A DNA stretch of 64,000 nucleotides from Zymoseptoria tritici IPO323 (lineage: Eukaryota > Ascomycota > Dothideomycetes > Mycosphaerellales > Mycosphaerellaceae). Shown piece after piece: positions 19,218 through 29,369 of this stretch (within the stretch, counting starts at the first letter, position 1; each line of letters starts with the position of its first letter). The position numbers and the translations under genes are program-made. The notes below the pieces were generated by a model. The model was not told the origin of the DNA. It saw nothing but the letters and a program-made list of their open reading frames with translations, and ran no database searches. The stretch covers positions 558,001 to 622,000 of the forward strand of contig NC_018206.1 of the NCBI RefSeq assembly GCF_000219625.1. The letters are read 5' to 3'.

Positions 19218-20642
19218 ATGGTCCGATCCCTCAGCTCACGAAGCTCAATGGAGAGCAAAGAATCCGAACTCGCAGCATCTTCCATATCAGACGCGGATCA
19301 CGATCTAGAGAAGCAACGGCCTTCTTCCACGACATCAGACACCATCTGCGAGAACTTTGGCTCTCCTGTCGAACTCACGACCTCGCACCTCTCTCAATCC
19401 GCCCACCCATCGATACCGAATGGCGGTCTCAAAGCGTGGCTTCAAGTACTCTCTGCCTTCTTCCTCTTTTTCAACTCCTGGGGCTTCATCAACGCGCACG
19501 GAACGTTCCAGAGCCGTTATCGGACAGTACTTCTTCCAGAATATTCACCCACTACTCTGTCTTGGATCGGCTCCCTTTCGGCCTTCCTCCTCTGTCTTAC
19601 GACAGTATTCATTGGGCCACTGATCGATCATGGACATGCACGAGTTACAGTGTTCGCAGGAGCTTCTCTCGTTCTAGCAGGTCTCCTCGCTACTTCAGCT
19701 TGTACAATGTACTGGCACCTCGTCCTCGCCCAAGGCGTATGCATGGGCATCGGACAAGGCTGTCTGTTCGTCTCCGCCATCTCCGTCCTCCCTCGCTGGT
19801 TCTCTACCCGACGAAGTTTTGCTCTCGGTCTGGCGGCTGCGGGAAGCAGTCTCGGTGGGGTGGCATACTCCTTCATTTTCCACGAACTCATCAGCCACAT
19901 CTCCTTCGCCATCACCCTTCGCCTCCTCGCTGCCATCTCTCTCCCCACGCTCCTCGTTCCGTGCATCCTCCTCGACCCGGACCCAAACGCGGCTGCTCCA
20001 TTCGCGAACTCGAAGTCAAGGGTCTCTTTCTTCCCCTCCCTGAAACCCTTCCTCTCCCTCCCATTCACCCTCCTCGCCTTGGCCTCCTTCATGGGCAGTC
20101 TCGCCCTCTACATCCCCTTCATCTACCTCCCGGCCTTCGCCATGACGTCCACCACTTTCCCAGCAACACAAATCTACCTCCTCATTCCGATCCTCTCTCT
20201 CGCCTCGATACTCGGACGCATCATACCAGGTCTCCTTGCCGATCGTTTAGGCGCTCTGAACGTGCTTGCGGCATTCACCGTCTTGGCTGGGATGGTGTGA
20301 CTCTGTTGGACTGGCGTGAGCGAGAAGCTGGGACTGGTAGTATGGGCAGTGTGCTACGGAGCTGTGAGTGGTGGCTTTGTCAGTCTGCAGCCGGCGGGAG
20401 TGGTCAGTCTTTCGCCCAGCGGGGAAGAAGATGGTATGGGAGGGAGGCTGGGCCTAAATACGTTTTGTGGAGCGCTGGGTCTGCTGGTCGGCACGCCTCC
20501 TGTGGCAGGAATATTGGCGGCGAAAGATCAAACTTGGGTTGGCGTGCAGGTCCTCTGTGGAGGAGCATTGGTAGTTGCAGGAGGCTTAGTTGTTGCAACG
20601 AGGATTGCGCAGACAGGATTCGTCGTGTGGAAGAAGGCTTGA
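19218..20642 (+). pseudogene. MFS monocarboxylate-type transporter interrupted by an in-frame TGA
   Basis: From the ATG at 19218 (MVRSLSSRSS) the frame encodes about 65 polar residues, PNGGLKAWLQVL and then transmembrane segments typical of fungal MCT-like MFS carriers: SWGFINAHGTFQSRY, LSWIGSLSAFLLC, and the loop-2 region GPLIDHGHAR. After segments LLIPILSLASILGRIIPGLLADRLGAL and VLAAFTVLAGMV a TGA stands at 20298-20300 (codon 361). The same frame continues at once with CWTGVSEKLGLVVWAVCYGAVSGG and the last segments to the stop at 20640-20642. Read through, the length (474 codons) is normal for the family. A 63-nt GTGCTT...GCGAG intron could remove the stop but would delete part of a membrane segment, so I regard it as a nonsense change or sequence error. 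Confidence 0.75.
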
Positions 20643-20945
20643 TACTCTGATGTGTCGTACTCGATACTCTTTCATCGTTCTCAAAGTCTTCATCCCTTGT
20701 TGTCAACTCATTCATCTCTTCAATAGCTCGGACAGCATTCCCAGCGCCAAAACCTTCGACTGTTCTGATGCCTGCTGCTATGAACGTGGTCCGGCAGGTG
20801 AGGCGTACTCCAAGTCTCGGTTCTTTCACCATCCGCCAGCGCGTTCCCATTGTGACCTGATCCAATGTACACGTCCGCTCGCCACCTGAGACCCGAACAT
20901 CCTCCGGCTCACAGCACTCTCGAACGGTTCAGGATATCTTCACAA
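20643..20945. other. Convergent intergenic region
   Basis: This 303-bp stretch lies between the 3' ends of the MFS gene and of the next minus-strand gene. I see nothing in it. Confidence 0.45.
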
Positions 20946-21583
20946 TCAATAATAACCCGGAACAGCGCGCAGGATATCTTCACAATCGATGAGATCCTTC
21001 AACAGCGCGGTGTAGTACTTCAGCTTGTTGAGTTTCCTCCGAAGTTCCAGCTCTTCACGCATCCGAGGTATGATTCCAGACTTCCCGATCGCTTCCTCCA
21101 TCTCGTCGCCGAGTTCCCGGATTCGCGGGTTTTCTGCGCCCGCATCGCCCTGGCCGAGTAGTCCAAGCTGATTGTGGAATTCTGCCATCGTGCGGACAAG
21201 TGCTGCATCGTAGTACGGAGCTGTGGTCTCGGAGGGTAACCTGTAAAACGTCAGTACTGGCGCTCAGGAGGCCATGCTAAAACGGGGATGGATCGGGACA
21301 CTTGCGACGCATAGAAAGCTGCTACTCTTGCCGCACCCGCTTGCAAAGCCTCCGGCAGGCCTTGCATCATCGTGCGAGCGGCGATGGCGGAATCGGCCTC
21401 GCCGACCCCAGGACATGGCCACCTTCCCCGGAGACGGGCCAGGAGACGGCGATGCTCTTCGATGGCGAGCTCGATGTCTTGCGGGAGAGAAGCTGGACTG
21501 GCGCCTCCCGCGACGGATCTGTACTCGCCGCGGAGCCTGTAGACTTCACGGCAATTGGGTGGGATGATGTGATTCAGGGCCAT
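20946..21583 (-). CDS. Hypothetical helical protein with a GC-AG intron
   Basis: Exon 1 (21583-21306) ends ...GCGTC, then a 65-nt intron starts GCAAGT, has CTGAC near the end and finishes TTTTACAG; exon 2 is 21240-20946. This GC-AG intron keeps the frame (phase 2, TC|G), whereas the overlapping GT two bases further on does not. The product is 190 aa: an Arg/Glu-rich helical N-terminus (PQDIELAIEEHRRLLARLRGRW), ARTMMQGLPEALQAGAARVAAFYA, then across the junction PSETTAPYYDAALVRTMAEFHNQLGLLG and a C-terminal coiled coil LELRRKLNKLKYYTALLKDLIDCEDIL. I do not recognise it. It is probably intracellular. Confidence 0.62.
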
Positions 21584-23251
21584 GTCTTCGATAGGAATGC
21601 GTTGTCGATGCTGACGAAGTGATCGCTTGAAAGTGGTTTGAGCGTGTGCGTGGAACGTCTTTCGATGAAGTGAAGCAACGCCAGGCGTCAGGCAGCATTG
21701 AATTGAGCCTTTGACGTGGCTACCTCATTCGCCTTCGAAGCAGGATGAAGTCTGCGGCAGGAAGTCAACGTGTAAGTGACAGGAGCAGCCCGTTTGCGAA
21801 GGCAAGATCTCGGATGTGGTCCAGAGCGAAGCAGGCGCACGCAACGAAAAACACAAAGCCTGCGATACGGCTCTCACTTACCATAATTCAGTCGACAACT
21901 GTCTTTCAGTGTGCTCACTCGATCGCTAGTCCCTTCTGCGTCTCACCAGCGTCGCCTGCTCATCTTCACCGCTGCATCACGATAAGTCCAACCCGTCCCG
22001 AGCGTTGTCCACGTTCGCTTCGACTGCTTGACCACTTCACCGTCCTTGAGCATCTTACCCGCTGCCAGAGTCCTATCCATCTCGTGAGAGCGCGGCTACG
22101 CAATTGCTTTCCAGTCGTTGTCACTCAGACTGTGCTCGACGTAAGGACATATACCACGGTTACTATGGCCTCGATGAGAAGATGTAGTGCAATGACAGCC
22201 AGGCATACAGTCAACCCGTAGTAGAACCCTGAAGAGAGCATCGTCGTGGAAACAATCTTGATGTGGTCGAAACGTGGCATCTGATTTCAACAGGCCATTC
22301 TCCAAAGTGTTTTGGATCATTGAGGACAGGACTTGTGCCGGCGAGCTGCTTCCGTTGAACGTATTCAGGAACAAACATGCCGATGTGATCTCGGGCTTGC
22401 CCGCAAGATTCAAGTGGCGCTGGTCGGTAATGTGTGGCGACTCGAGCGCGACAGTTGCGAGCAGTTCCCCGGACAGTGTGACTCAAGTTCACTCAACGTC
22501 AGCAACATGCTATGCTGTGAACAGATTTGCCCTTCCCCGAGGATGAGTCGTGCAGCCAAGACCCGTCCTCCTGTGTTTCCGCTGATGGTCGACGCGTATG
22601 GTTCCCTTGATATCCGTACTGGAATGAGGTACGAGGGGAGGGCAAGCCATTGTAGGCATTTTGCCAAAGGCACCGATTCGGAGCTACTGGGCCTGGAAAA
22701 GAGAGTGATTCCTTTCAATGTCCAGCACGAATTCGGAACGAAGTGATACAGGGTCCTTTTGCGTGGAGTCGACAGGCAGTTGATGCCAGCAAGGACATGG
22801 ATGGTCCCAGCCTCTGGTCTATCAGACTTGTGTCTCCAGTGCCCGAACGCATCGGAGTGGCCTCCGTTGCGTTGGTACCTGTCGCCTGAACACCAGGGAC
22901 TGGGCCAATCCGGCCTTGAACATTAGGCTTCAAGCCTGTAAAACTCCAACGTCTCGCCACCCTTCACGGCCAAAGTTGTACCGATACGGGCAGACCCGGG
23001 GTGCACCGGCCGCCGAAGAGAAGGCGGTCTGGGATGAAAGTCGAGACCGTGGGCGGCAGTTGTCGTCGCCAGGATGATCGGATACACCTCCACGCTGTTA
23101 GCAAAGGCTGAAATGCGGCAGTCGGCAGTCGGCCCAGCATTTTGGACACCGAGAGGAATAAGAAGGCTGCAATTACCACTTCGACAGCTCGTCCTCATCA
23201 CCTCAAATCCACTCCGCAACCTATCCACCATCCACTCGACATTCAAACACG
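21584..23251. other. 1.7-kb gene-poor stretch
   Basis: Several overlapping frames of 60-160 codons occur on both strands (for example 21745-22221 plus and 22410-22718 minus), none with a motif, signal peptide or convincing splice sites. The end, rich in ACC/TCC from about 23190, is the likely 5' UTR and promoter of the secreted-protein gene. Confidence 0.4.
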
Positions 23252-23556
23252 ATGAAGCTCCTTCTTCTGATGACTTTGACCATCGCCGCCACGGTCCAGG
23301 CAGCTTTGCAAAAAGTGGTTTGCTCCCACCCTCGTGGCAACGCAGCAAGCATCTGTCGCAGCGTCCAAGGCGTGCAGGTAAGACAAGTGATGACCCGTGA
23401 CTCTGAATCAGAGTTGCCGCTGACAGCTTTTCAACGCAGGTTACGGGAGGCGATAATTGTTGCCTCTCTACCCACAAAAGAGACGAATACGAAAAGAAAT
23501 GCACAGATGCCGGCGGAGAATATCTGACCCCGGGTGACGGTCGATGCAGAATCTAG
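23252..23556 (+). CDS. Small secreted six-cysteine protein (effector-like)
   Basis: Exon 1 (23252-23377) and exon 2 (23440-23556) are joined across a 62-nt intron (GTAAGA donor, CTGAC branch site, CGCAG acceptor, phase 0). The product is 80 aa: a signal peptide (MKLLLLMTLTIAATVQA) and a mature chain of about 63 residues with six cysteines at 24, 35, 49, 50, 63 and 78. The order C-C-CC-C-C, with an adjacent pair in the middle, is common in disulfide-bonded secreted fungal proteins, including plant-interaction effectors and hydrophobin-like or knottin-like peptides; the charged, hydrophilic chain argues against a hydrophobin. Function and family are unknown. The gene stands alone in a gene-poor stretch. 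Confidence 0.78.
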
Positions 23557-24397
23557 CCAGATAGGCCAGCATTGCGATGTCCGTACAGTTGAACATGAAG
23601 CTCAAGAGCTGTTCGAAGAAAGGATTGCGGTGCGATGGCTCGCGATGCAGAGCGGGGTTGTGCCTCGAGGCGGCCAGGTTGGAAGGGCAGACAGCGAAGG
23701 GTCGGTGCCAGACTGGTGTCTTGTGATTCAAATGACCTTCGGGACAATGCGATCGCGGAATCAGTGCGGCTGGAGACTCGATAGTCTTGGAGGAAACAAG
23801 CATAGCATGCCTATTGCTGAAGTCGTTCAATATGTTCTCGCTGTCCGATTTCGGTGCCTGTTGATGACTTCACGGCCTATGCCTCGCAATTCGCCAGATC
23901 GCCCGTGGGGGCAACATCCCGGAGACCGTAGTCGGCTCAATGTGCCCTGAGATCGAGGATGGATTAAAGTCGAGACGATGATTGGAAAGACGGGCTGAAA
24001 GCGACGTGGACGGGAACACCTTGCTGAGTAATGAGACCTGCCTCAGAATTCAGGCATTCCATTCAGTCATGAGACAATGGCCATGAACACGCCACTTTTG
24101 TCAAACGACCGTTCGCGATAGAACTACTACCAGTGTCAAACATCTCATGCCGATCCCGCATCAGGCCTTGCCAGTGCCGCACACATTCTCGCCGCACATG
24201 ACGCTCTTTCGTGCCGCTTCCTTTCTCCTTCCGCGTACAAGATCGAAATCCGCCGCCCCTTTAGAACTAATAACACAACACGCCGTCCGCGCCTAGACCG
24301 CCGTCCAAAGCCAGCTTCTGTACCACTTCAGCCTCCGCTACTACACTCTATTCCAACGCCGCGTCCACCTGCTGCGTCACACTGCCGATCCGCCAAA
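23557..24397. other. Intergenic, presumed SEC2 promoter and 5' UTR
   Basis: This 841-bp stretch becomes very C/T-rich and poor in G after about 24180, like a fungal 5' leader. The SEC2 frame stays open from 24122 without any ATG, so a 5' exon or intron may lie here. Confidence 0.45.
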
Positions 24398-27019
24398 GTG
24401 GCCGACTATCTATTCGTACCCTCCTGGGCCACCAGCGTCGCCAACAATGCATCTTCCGCCGTGACCTCCGCTGTCTCACGCCCCGCCCTCCGCCGATCCG
24501 CTACCCCCGACCCACCCTCTCCACGATTCCGCTTTGGCTTCCGCAAGACGACGTCCACATCGGACATTCAGAGCAGGATGGCCGCCGTGCAAGGTCTCAA
24601 TCTGCATGCGTCCAAGGACCAAGTCATGGACACCCGCACACCATCGCCTGTGCACCGCATGGACAGCGACGACAGTGGTCCCACCAGCCCGGACTACAAG
24701 CCAGACCTGAGCGCGGAAGTGGCCATGCTCTCGACAAAGCTGGTGAATGCCATCAACTTCCAGACGAATCTCGACGACTCCCTCCAGCAAACGCGGCACG
24801 AGCTGGAGGTTTCACGGCAGAAGGTCGCGGAGTTGGAAGCCGAGAAGCAACGGCTGAGCAATGTCATCAACGGCGGCGCGTATGTGAAGAGAAGCGACAT
24901 GGACAGGACTGTGAGCAACATGCAGATTGAGGTTGCAAGTGCCCGAGCGGCCAGGGAACTCGCGGAAAAGGCGAAGAAGCAGACGGACAATGAGCTGGAG
25001 AATTTGACGGTCTCGCTGTTCGAGGAGGCTAACAAGATGGTTGCGATCGCGAGGAAGAACACAGAGGCATCGGAGAAGAGAAACGCACAATTGACAGCTC
25101 AGTTGAGGGACACTGAATTGCTGCTCGCGTCCCAGCAGGAGCAGTTGCAGGACTTGAAAGGCACTATGGAGAGGTTGCAGGACGATGCTCTGCCAGAGCC
25201 CAGCGTGCCGTCAACACCGATCACCGCCAACGCAGCAATGTTCGACTCGCTACCGATGAGCTCGAGTGCCCTCATGGATATGACGCCCGAACACCCGCTA
25301 TTCTTCACACACATCTTGAGTCCCGTTCTCCGCAACGACACTGCAGCTTTCGCCGATTTCCAGGAACTCCTGCTTCTCGCCAGACGGTTAGGAGCTCACT
25401 CTCGATCAAACAGCAGCAACAACAACAACGCTGCGAACAATGTCTCATCGGCAGGGTCCATGTCCTCGCCGAACATCCCCGGAGCATTTTCTTTGTCTTC
25501 GAATCAAAGCCCGTCATCGATCTATGGTGGCAGCACAGTGGCGTCCATGCCCGCGCTGAAAGACAGCAAGTTCTACAAGCGAGCGTTGACCGAGGACATT
25601 GAGCCAACACTACGTCTGGATCTGGCACCTGGACTGTCCTTTTTGAGCAGAAGAAGTGTCCTCTCTTCCCTCCTTCAAGGTACCTTGGTCGTGGAGCCCT
25701 ACCCTCAGAACAAGCACTACTTCAATTGCACACTCTGCGGCGAGCAGCGCCGGAAAGAAGAGTACATCCGCCGGCATCGCTTCCGCATGTCCGAAGATGA
25801 CGGCGTATCGAAACCGCTCTGCGACTACTGCGTGTCCCGCTTGCGATCCACTTGCGACTTTGTCAGCTTCCTCCGCATGGTCCGCGATGGATTGTGGAAG
25901 TGCGATAATGAACACGACCAGAAAGCCGCGTGGGAAGAGAGTGCGCGATTAAGAGAACGCATGTTCTGGTCTCGTCTGGGAGGTGGAGTAATCCCACGCC
26001 CGCAGCAGAATGGCCACCGCGCCCCTTCAGTCAACGGATCCACCGCAGAGCCAGCGTCGGAGCGGGAGAGTCTCGAACGCATTCCGGAAGGCCTTAGGGT
26101 TTCGAACGCGAGATCCGAGTCTTCCGATGCGGATGGAGTCCCTCGAATCAAAGTTCGCGTCCCCACATTCACTCACCAGCAGGACACGTCCACCCCTCGC
26201 ACCGCTCGACCTCTCAGCTACGTGACTCCACCTGGCAGCAGCACCAACGATGACGAACCATCCCCACGCCCAGCCACCTCCGCCGGCGGCGACGTAAACG
26301 GGGGTGGCTCCTCCTCTCCTCAATTCGAGGACGCAAGCGAACAGCTCGACCGTGAACTCGGTCTCGCGATCGAAGAGGCCGGCGCGAAAGACATCACACC
26401 GATCGCCTCCAAGCTCGACGAAGTGCCCTCGACACAGCATTCTCGCTCAGCATCGAAAGACTCCACGACCTCCTCTCGACATCCCTCACTAGAAAAACCC
26501 TCCAACCGCAACTCAGCCGCGTCATGGTCGAAACGCGCCTCTCTTCCAGTCACACCCGCCGCGGAACGCAACGGCTCGGTTCCGAATTCCTCAACATCAA
26601 ACAACCATGACCACTCACCTTCACCCTCCCACTCCCGCTCTGCCTCTCGTCCCAAGAGTTTTCCCGTCCGACCAGCTCGATCGCCCTCTCCGCTCAAGAC
26701 TCGCAGCACGCATAGCCGGCATGGAAGTCGCGATGCAGCAGGAAAGGATAACGAACTCGACGCCGAGAGGAAACGCTGGTCGAAACGCGCGAGTGTGCAG
26801 AGTGTCACGGCAGCGGCGGAGAGGGAGAGGGGGGAGAGTGTGGTCAGTGTTGTTGAGAGCGAAGCTGACGAAGAAGACGGCGAAGGTGAAGGTGGAGGTC
26901 AAGATCAGGAGAGAAAGGGCAGGCTAGCAGTGGAAGAGAAGGGCGTAGAAGGAGGAAAGAGTAAAGAGAGGAAGGGCAGTTCGGTGCTCGATCGAGTGAG
27001 GGCTATGGAGCGGAGTTGA
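24398..27019 (+). CDS. SEC2: Sec2-type Rab guanine nucleotide exchange factor
   Basis: The open frame gives 873 codons if it begins at GTG 24398 (GTG GCC GAC TAT); the first in-frame ATG is codon 61. The N-terminal block ADYLFVPSWATSVA looks conserved, so the real start is unresolved: a split start codon (intron ending CCAAAG|TG) or a non-AUG start are both possible. Residues about 100-270 form a long coiled coil with the Sec2/Rabin8 GEF signature ENLTVSLFEEANKMV. Residues about 445-505 hold a Cys-rich module, CTLCGEQRR...LCDYCVSRL...CDFVSFLRMVRDGLWKC, seen in filamentous-fungal homologues. The C-terminal 350 residues are disordered, Ser/Pro-rich, with a basic/acidic end. Known: Sec2 activates the Rab Sec4 on secretory vesicles for polarised exocytosis. 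Confidence 0.85.
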   Translation: MADYLFVPSWATSVANNASSAVTSAVSRPALRRSATPDPPSPRFRFGFRKTTSTSDIQSRMAAVQGLNLHASKDQVMDTRTPSPVHRMDSDDSGPTSPDYKPDLSAEVAMLSTKLVNAINFQTNLDDSLQQTRHELEVSRQKVAELEAEKQRLSNVINGGAYVKRSDMDRTVSNMQIEVASARAARELAEKAKKQTDNELENLTVSLFEEANKMVAIARKNTEASEKRNAQLTAQLRDTELLLASQQEQLQDLKGTMERLQDDALPEPSVPSTPITANAAMFDSLPMSSSALMDMTPEHPLFFTHILSPVLRNDTAAFADFQELLLLARRLGAHSRSNSSNNNNAANNVSSAGSMSSPNIPGAFSLSSNQSPSSIYGGSTVASMPALKDSKFYKRALTEDIEPTLRLDLAPGLSFLSRRSVLSSLLQGTLVVEPYPQNKHYFNCTLCGEQRRKEEYIRRHRFRMSEDDGVSKPLCDYCVSRLRSTCDFVSFLRMVRDGLWKCDNEHDQKAAWEESARLRERMFWSRLGGGVIPRPQQNGHRAPSVNGSTAEPASERESLERIPEGLRVSNARSESSDADGVPRIKVRVPTFTHQQDTSTPRTARPLSYVTPPGSSTNDDEPSPRPATSAGGDVNGGGSSSPQFEDASEQLDRELGLAIEEAGAKDITPIASKLDEVPSTQHSRSASKDSTTSSRHPSLEKPSNRNSAASWSKRASLPVTPAAERNGSVPNSSTSNNHDHSPSPSHSRSASRPKSFPVRPARSPSPLKTRSTHSRHGSRDAAGKDNELDAERKRWSKRASVQSVTAAAERERGESVVSVVESEADEEDGEGEGGGQDQERKGRLAVEEKGVEGGKSKERKGSSVLDRVRAMERS

Positions 27020-27413
27020 TGAGTACGTACCAATGCGTGACTTGGATGCGAGAATTGTATTTGTACGACGAATGTGTAGGAAAGACGAGAGGAGGAAGCA
27101 TTTGGGCATGGTGCGTTTGGACTTTTGCATGAGGCAGCGGTTCGTGTACGATATGAAATACCACGAAGACAGAGCGATGGACTGGATGGATACGATGGGA
27201 AGTACACAATACATTATATTGATGCACAAGGTCTGCGAGACCCTCTTCAGGCGTGACACGATCATGAAGGACCGAGTCTTACTTGTAGCTTGTTCAAGCA
27301 TAAGAACACCTGCAGCTTTACCGAGCTTAAGTGAGCTCCATCAGCAGGCATCGACCTTATCCATCTTTCCGACTCATCACCTTTTCTACATCGCACTGAG
27401 GGTTCGCAGCGCA
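27020..27413. other. Intergenic, no gene recognised
   Basis: This 394-bp stretch holds the SEC2 3' UTR and the promoter of the epoxide hydrolase locus. The frame running through it in phase with the next gene has no conserved content before 27414. Confidence 0.45.
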
Positions 27414-28720
27414 ATGGCATCACATCCGAACATCACTCCCTTCGATCCGACATTCGACTCTGAAAAGATCGCCGCCCTCCGCAATGCCCTCTCCAGCTCC
27501 CGTCCGCCTCTAGACGACGCCCTGCCCGAGATACAAGATCCATCCGAGCACGGCATCACACCCAAATTCGCCTCCGCTCTCTGGAACAGCTGGCATAGCA
27601 CGTTCTTGTGGTCCACTGCCGCCGCCAAAATCGCCAAATGGCCACACTTCCTCGCCAACTTCCCCTCTCCGGATCCCTCCACCGAAAATGACCTCTCCAT
27701 TCACTTCGTCCACCAGCGCTCATCCAACCCCAACGCCGTCCCTCTCCTCCTCATCCACGGCTAGCCCGGCTCCTTCTACGAGTTCAGCGAAGTCATCACT
27801 CCCTTAAGCGATCCCTCCGCGACTCCATCCTTCCACATCATCGTACCCTCCCTCCCCGGCTTCGTCTTTTCCTCAGCTCCACCCCGCGCCGGCTGGACTG
27901 TCAAAGACACAGCGCGTATCTTCCACCAGCTGATGCTATCTCTCGGCTACCAGTATTACGCTGTGCAAGCGGGTGACTGGGGAGCTATGGTGGCGAGAGA
28001 GCTGGGCGCACAGTATAGTGAGCACTGCAGGGTGATGCATTTGAATTGGTGTCCGGGGAGTGTGCCGGAAGCGGAGAGGGGAGAGGAATCGGAAAGGGAG
28101 AAGAAGTGTCGAGAGCAGAGAGAGGCGTGGAGAACGAAGCATGTGGGTTATGCTGTGCTGATGAGGAAGAGGCCGAGGACGGTGGGGTGGATTGCTGGGA
28201 CGCCGGAGGGGTTGGTCGGGTTCGTGGGTGAGAAGGTATGTTTGCCCCGTCGCATCGCGTGGTCTTTGTCGCAGTACTAATGATTTGCAGTACGAAGAAG
28301 CTTCCAACCCTGCGGTGCACTATAAGCCCCACTGGCTGAATCACATCCACACGACCATGTCTCTCTACTACATGACGAGCTGTATTGCTACCTCGGCATC
28401 GATCTACTACGAGAACCCGCGCCACGACCAGTTCGCGGCTTATTGCTCTGCAGAGGAGAATCTGATCAGGTGTCCGGTCGGATACACGAGCATGGGCTTC
28501 GACACGGCACCGAATTCGAGAAGAGGAGCCGAGACAACGGTAGCAAAGGGGAAGTTAGTTTGGTACAAGGAGAGGGTGAGTTACATTCGTGTGCCTCTCA
28601 CTTATCAAGAGTTACTGACGCGGATACCAGGACTGCGCAGGACACTTTGCATGCCTCGAGGACCCTGAGGGTATGATTGAGGATATTCGGGAGGTTGTTG
28701 GTAAGTTCTGGGACCGGTAG
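27414..28720 (+). pseudogene. Epoxide hydrolase (EHN + alpha/beta fold) with TAG in the HGWP motif
   Basis: Exons 27414-28235, 28291-28575 and 28631-28720; introns of 55 nt each (GTATGT...CTAATGATTTGCAG and GTGAGT...TACCAG). The N-terminal half is an epoxide-hydrolase N domain (FDSEKIAALRNAL, WNSWHSTFLW, LSIHFVHQRS). The strand VPLLLIHG should run into HGWPGSF, but codon 117 is TAG (27762-27764), followed directly by PGSFYEFSE in frame. Downstream are QAGDWGAM with the nucleophile Asp188 and GHFACLEDP with the catalytic His, ending DIREVVGKFWDR. Everything else looks intact (398 codons). TGG to TAG is a CpA-to-TpA change on the other strand, as RIP makes. Known: such enzymes hydrolyse epoxides to diols. 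A gene silenced recently, or a sequence error. Confidence 0.8.
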
Positions 28721-29369
28721 TATGAGCCTCAGCTTGACCACAGACCTCTCGAGGTGTCGACAACCAAGGGGGAGCGCAGTTCTGGTCGTAAGCGCAAGGT
28801 GAGATCTTCTAGGCATTGTACACTGCGTGCTGTACGGTACGAGGTCTGTATTGCAGTGCTGACGAGAACCCAGACCCTGGTTCTCTCCGTGCATGAGCGA
28901 ACTAAGCGTCGCGGATTTGTGTTCCCTCCTCCCGAGCTGGCGGCGGCGCTTCTTGCCTCAGAGCTCAGAGCAGGAGCGTGCGGCCGAGGATATCGAAGCG
29001 CTAGGGAAGTTCCAATAGGAAAGTTCCAAGATCGGTGAGCAAAATAGGACACCGCACAAGCAGAGAGGTGGTAAGAACGTACATTTCGTCCACAAAGTGT
29101 GGTACGAGTCGAGTCATCAGGGGTTAGCACTGAACAAAGCCAACCAAGTTGCACCGATTTCTGGTACCCGGAAGAGCCTTTGCCATTGTTTTGCGACGAT
29201 GGACAAAGCTTTGCTTTTCAAGAATATAAAGACTTCCTGAGCAGCCGCACTTCTTCTACACTTACACACATTACCCAAGTTCCCAAAAACCACAACGCAA
29301 TACAACAAAAACTCCCACCACATCCACCAACCCCAGCCTCTGCTCATCACCGCTACCGTCCGTTCAATC
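28721..29369. other. Intergenic with the NADAR promoter
   Basis: This 649-bp stretch holds no gene. A TATA-like element lies at 29223-29231, and the final 110 bases are an A/C-rich leader (ACACTTACACACATTACC) typical of a fungal 5' UTR. Confidence 0.5.
29223..29231 (+). promoter_or_regulatory. TATA-like element
   Basis: AATATAAAG, 139 bp upstream of the ATG at 29370 and just before an A/C-rich leader, a usual position for a fungal core promoter. No other TATA-like string stands out nearby. Confidence 0.4.

Noticed and set aside
27705..27764. A 57-nt intron (GTCCAC...GGCTAG) removing the TAG of the epoxide hydrolase
   Set aside because: Weak donor, no branch site, and it would delete the core strand and HG of the oxyanion hole.
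28701..28743. A third intron GTAAGT...CCACAG in the epoxide hydrolase
   Set aside because: Reading through gives VVGKFWDR and a stop, which fits the family's C-terminus better than the spliced tail.
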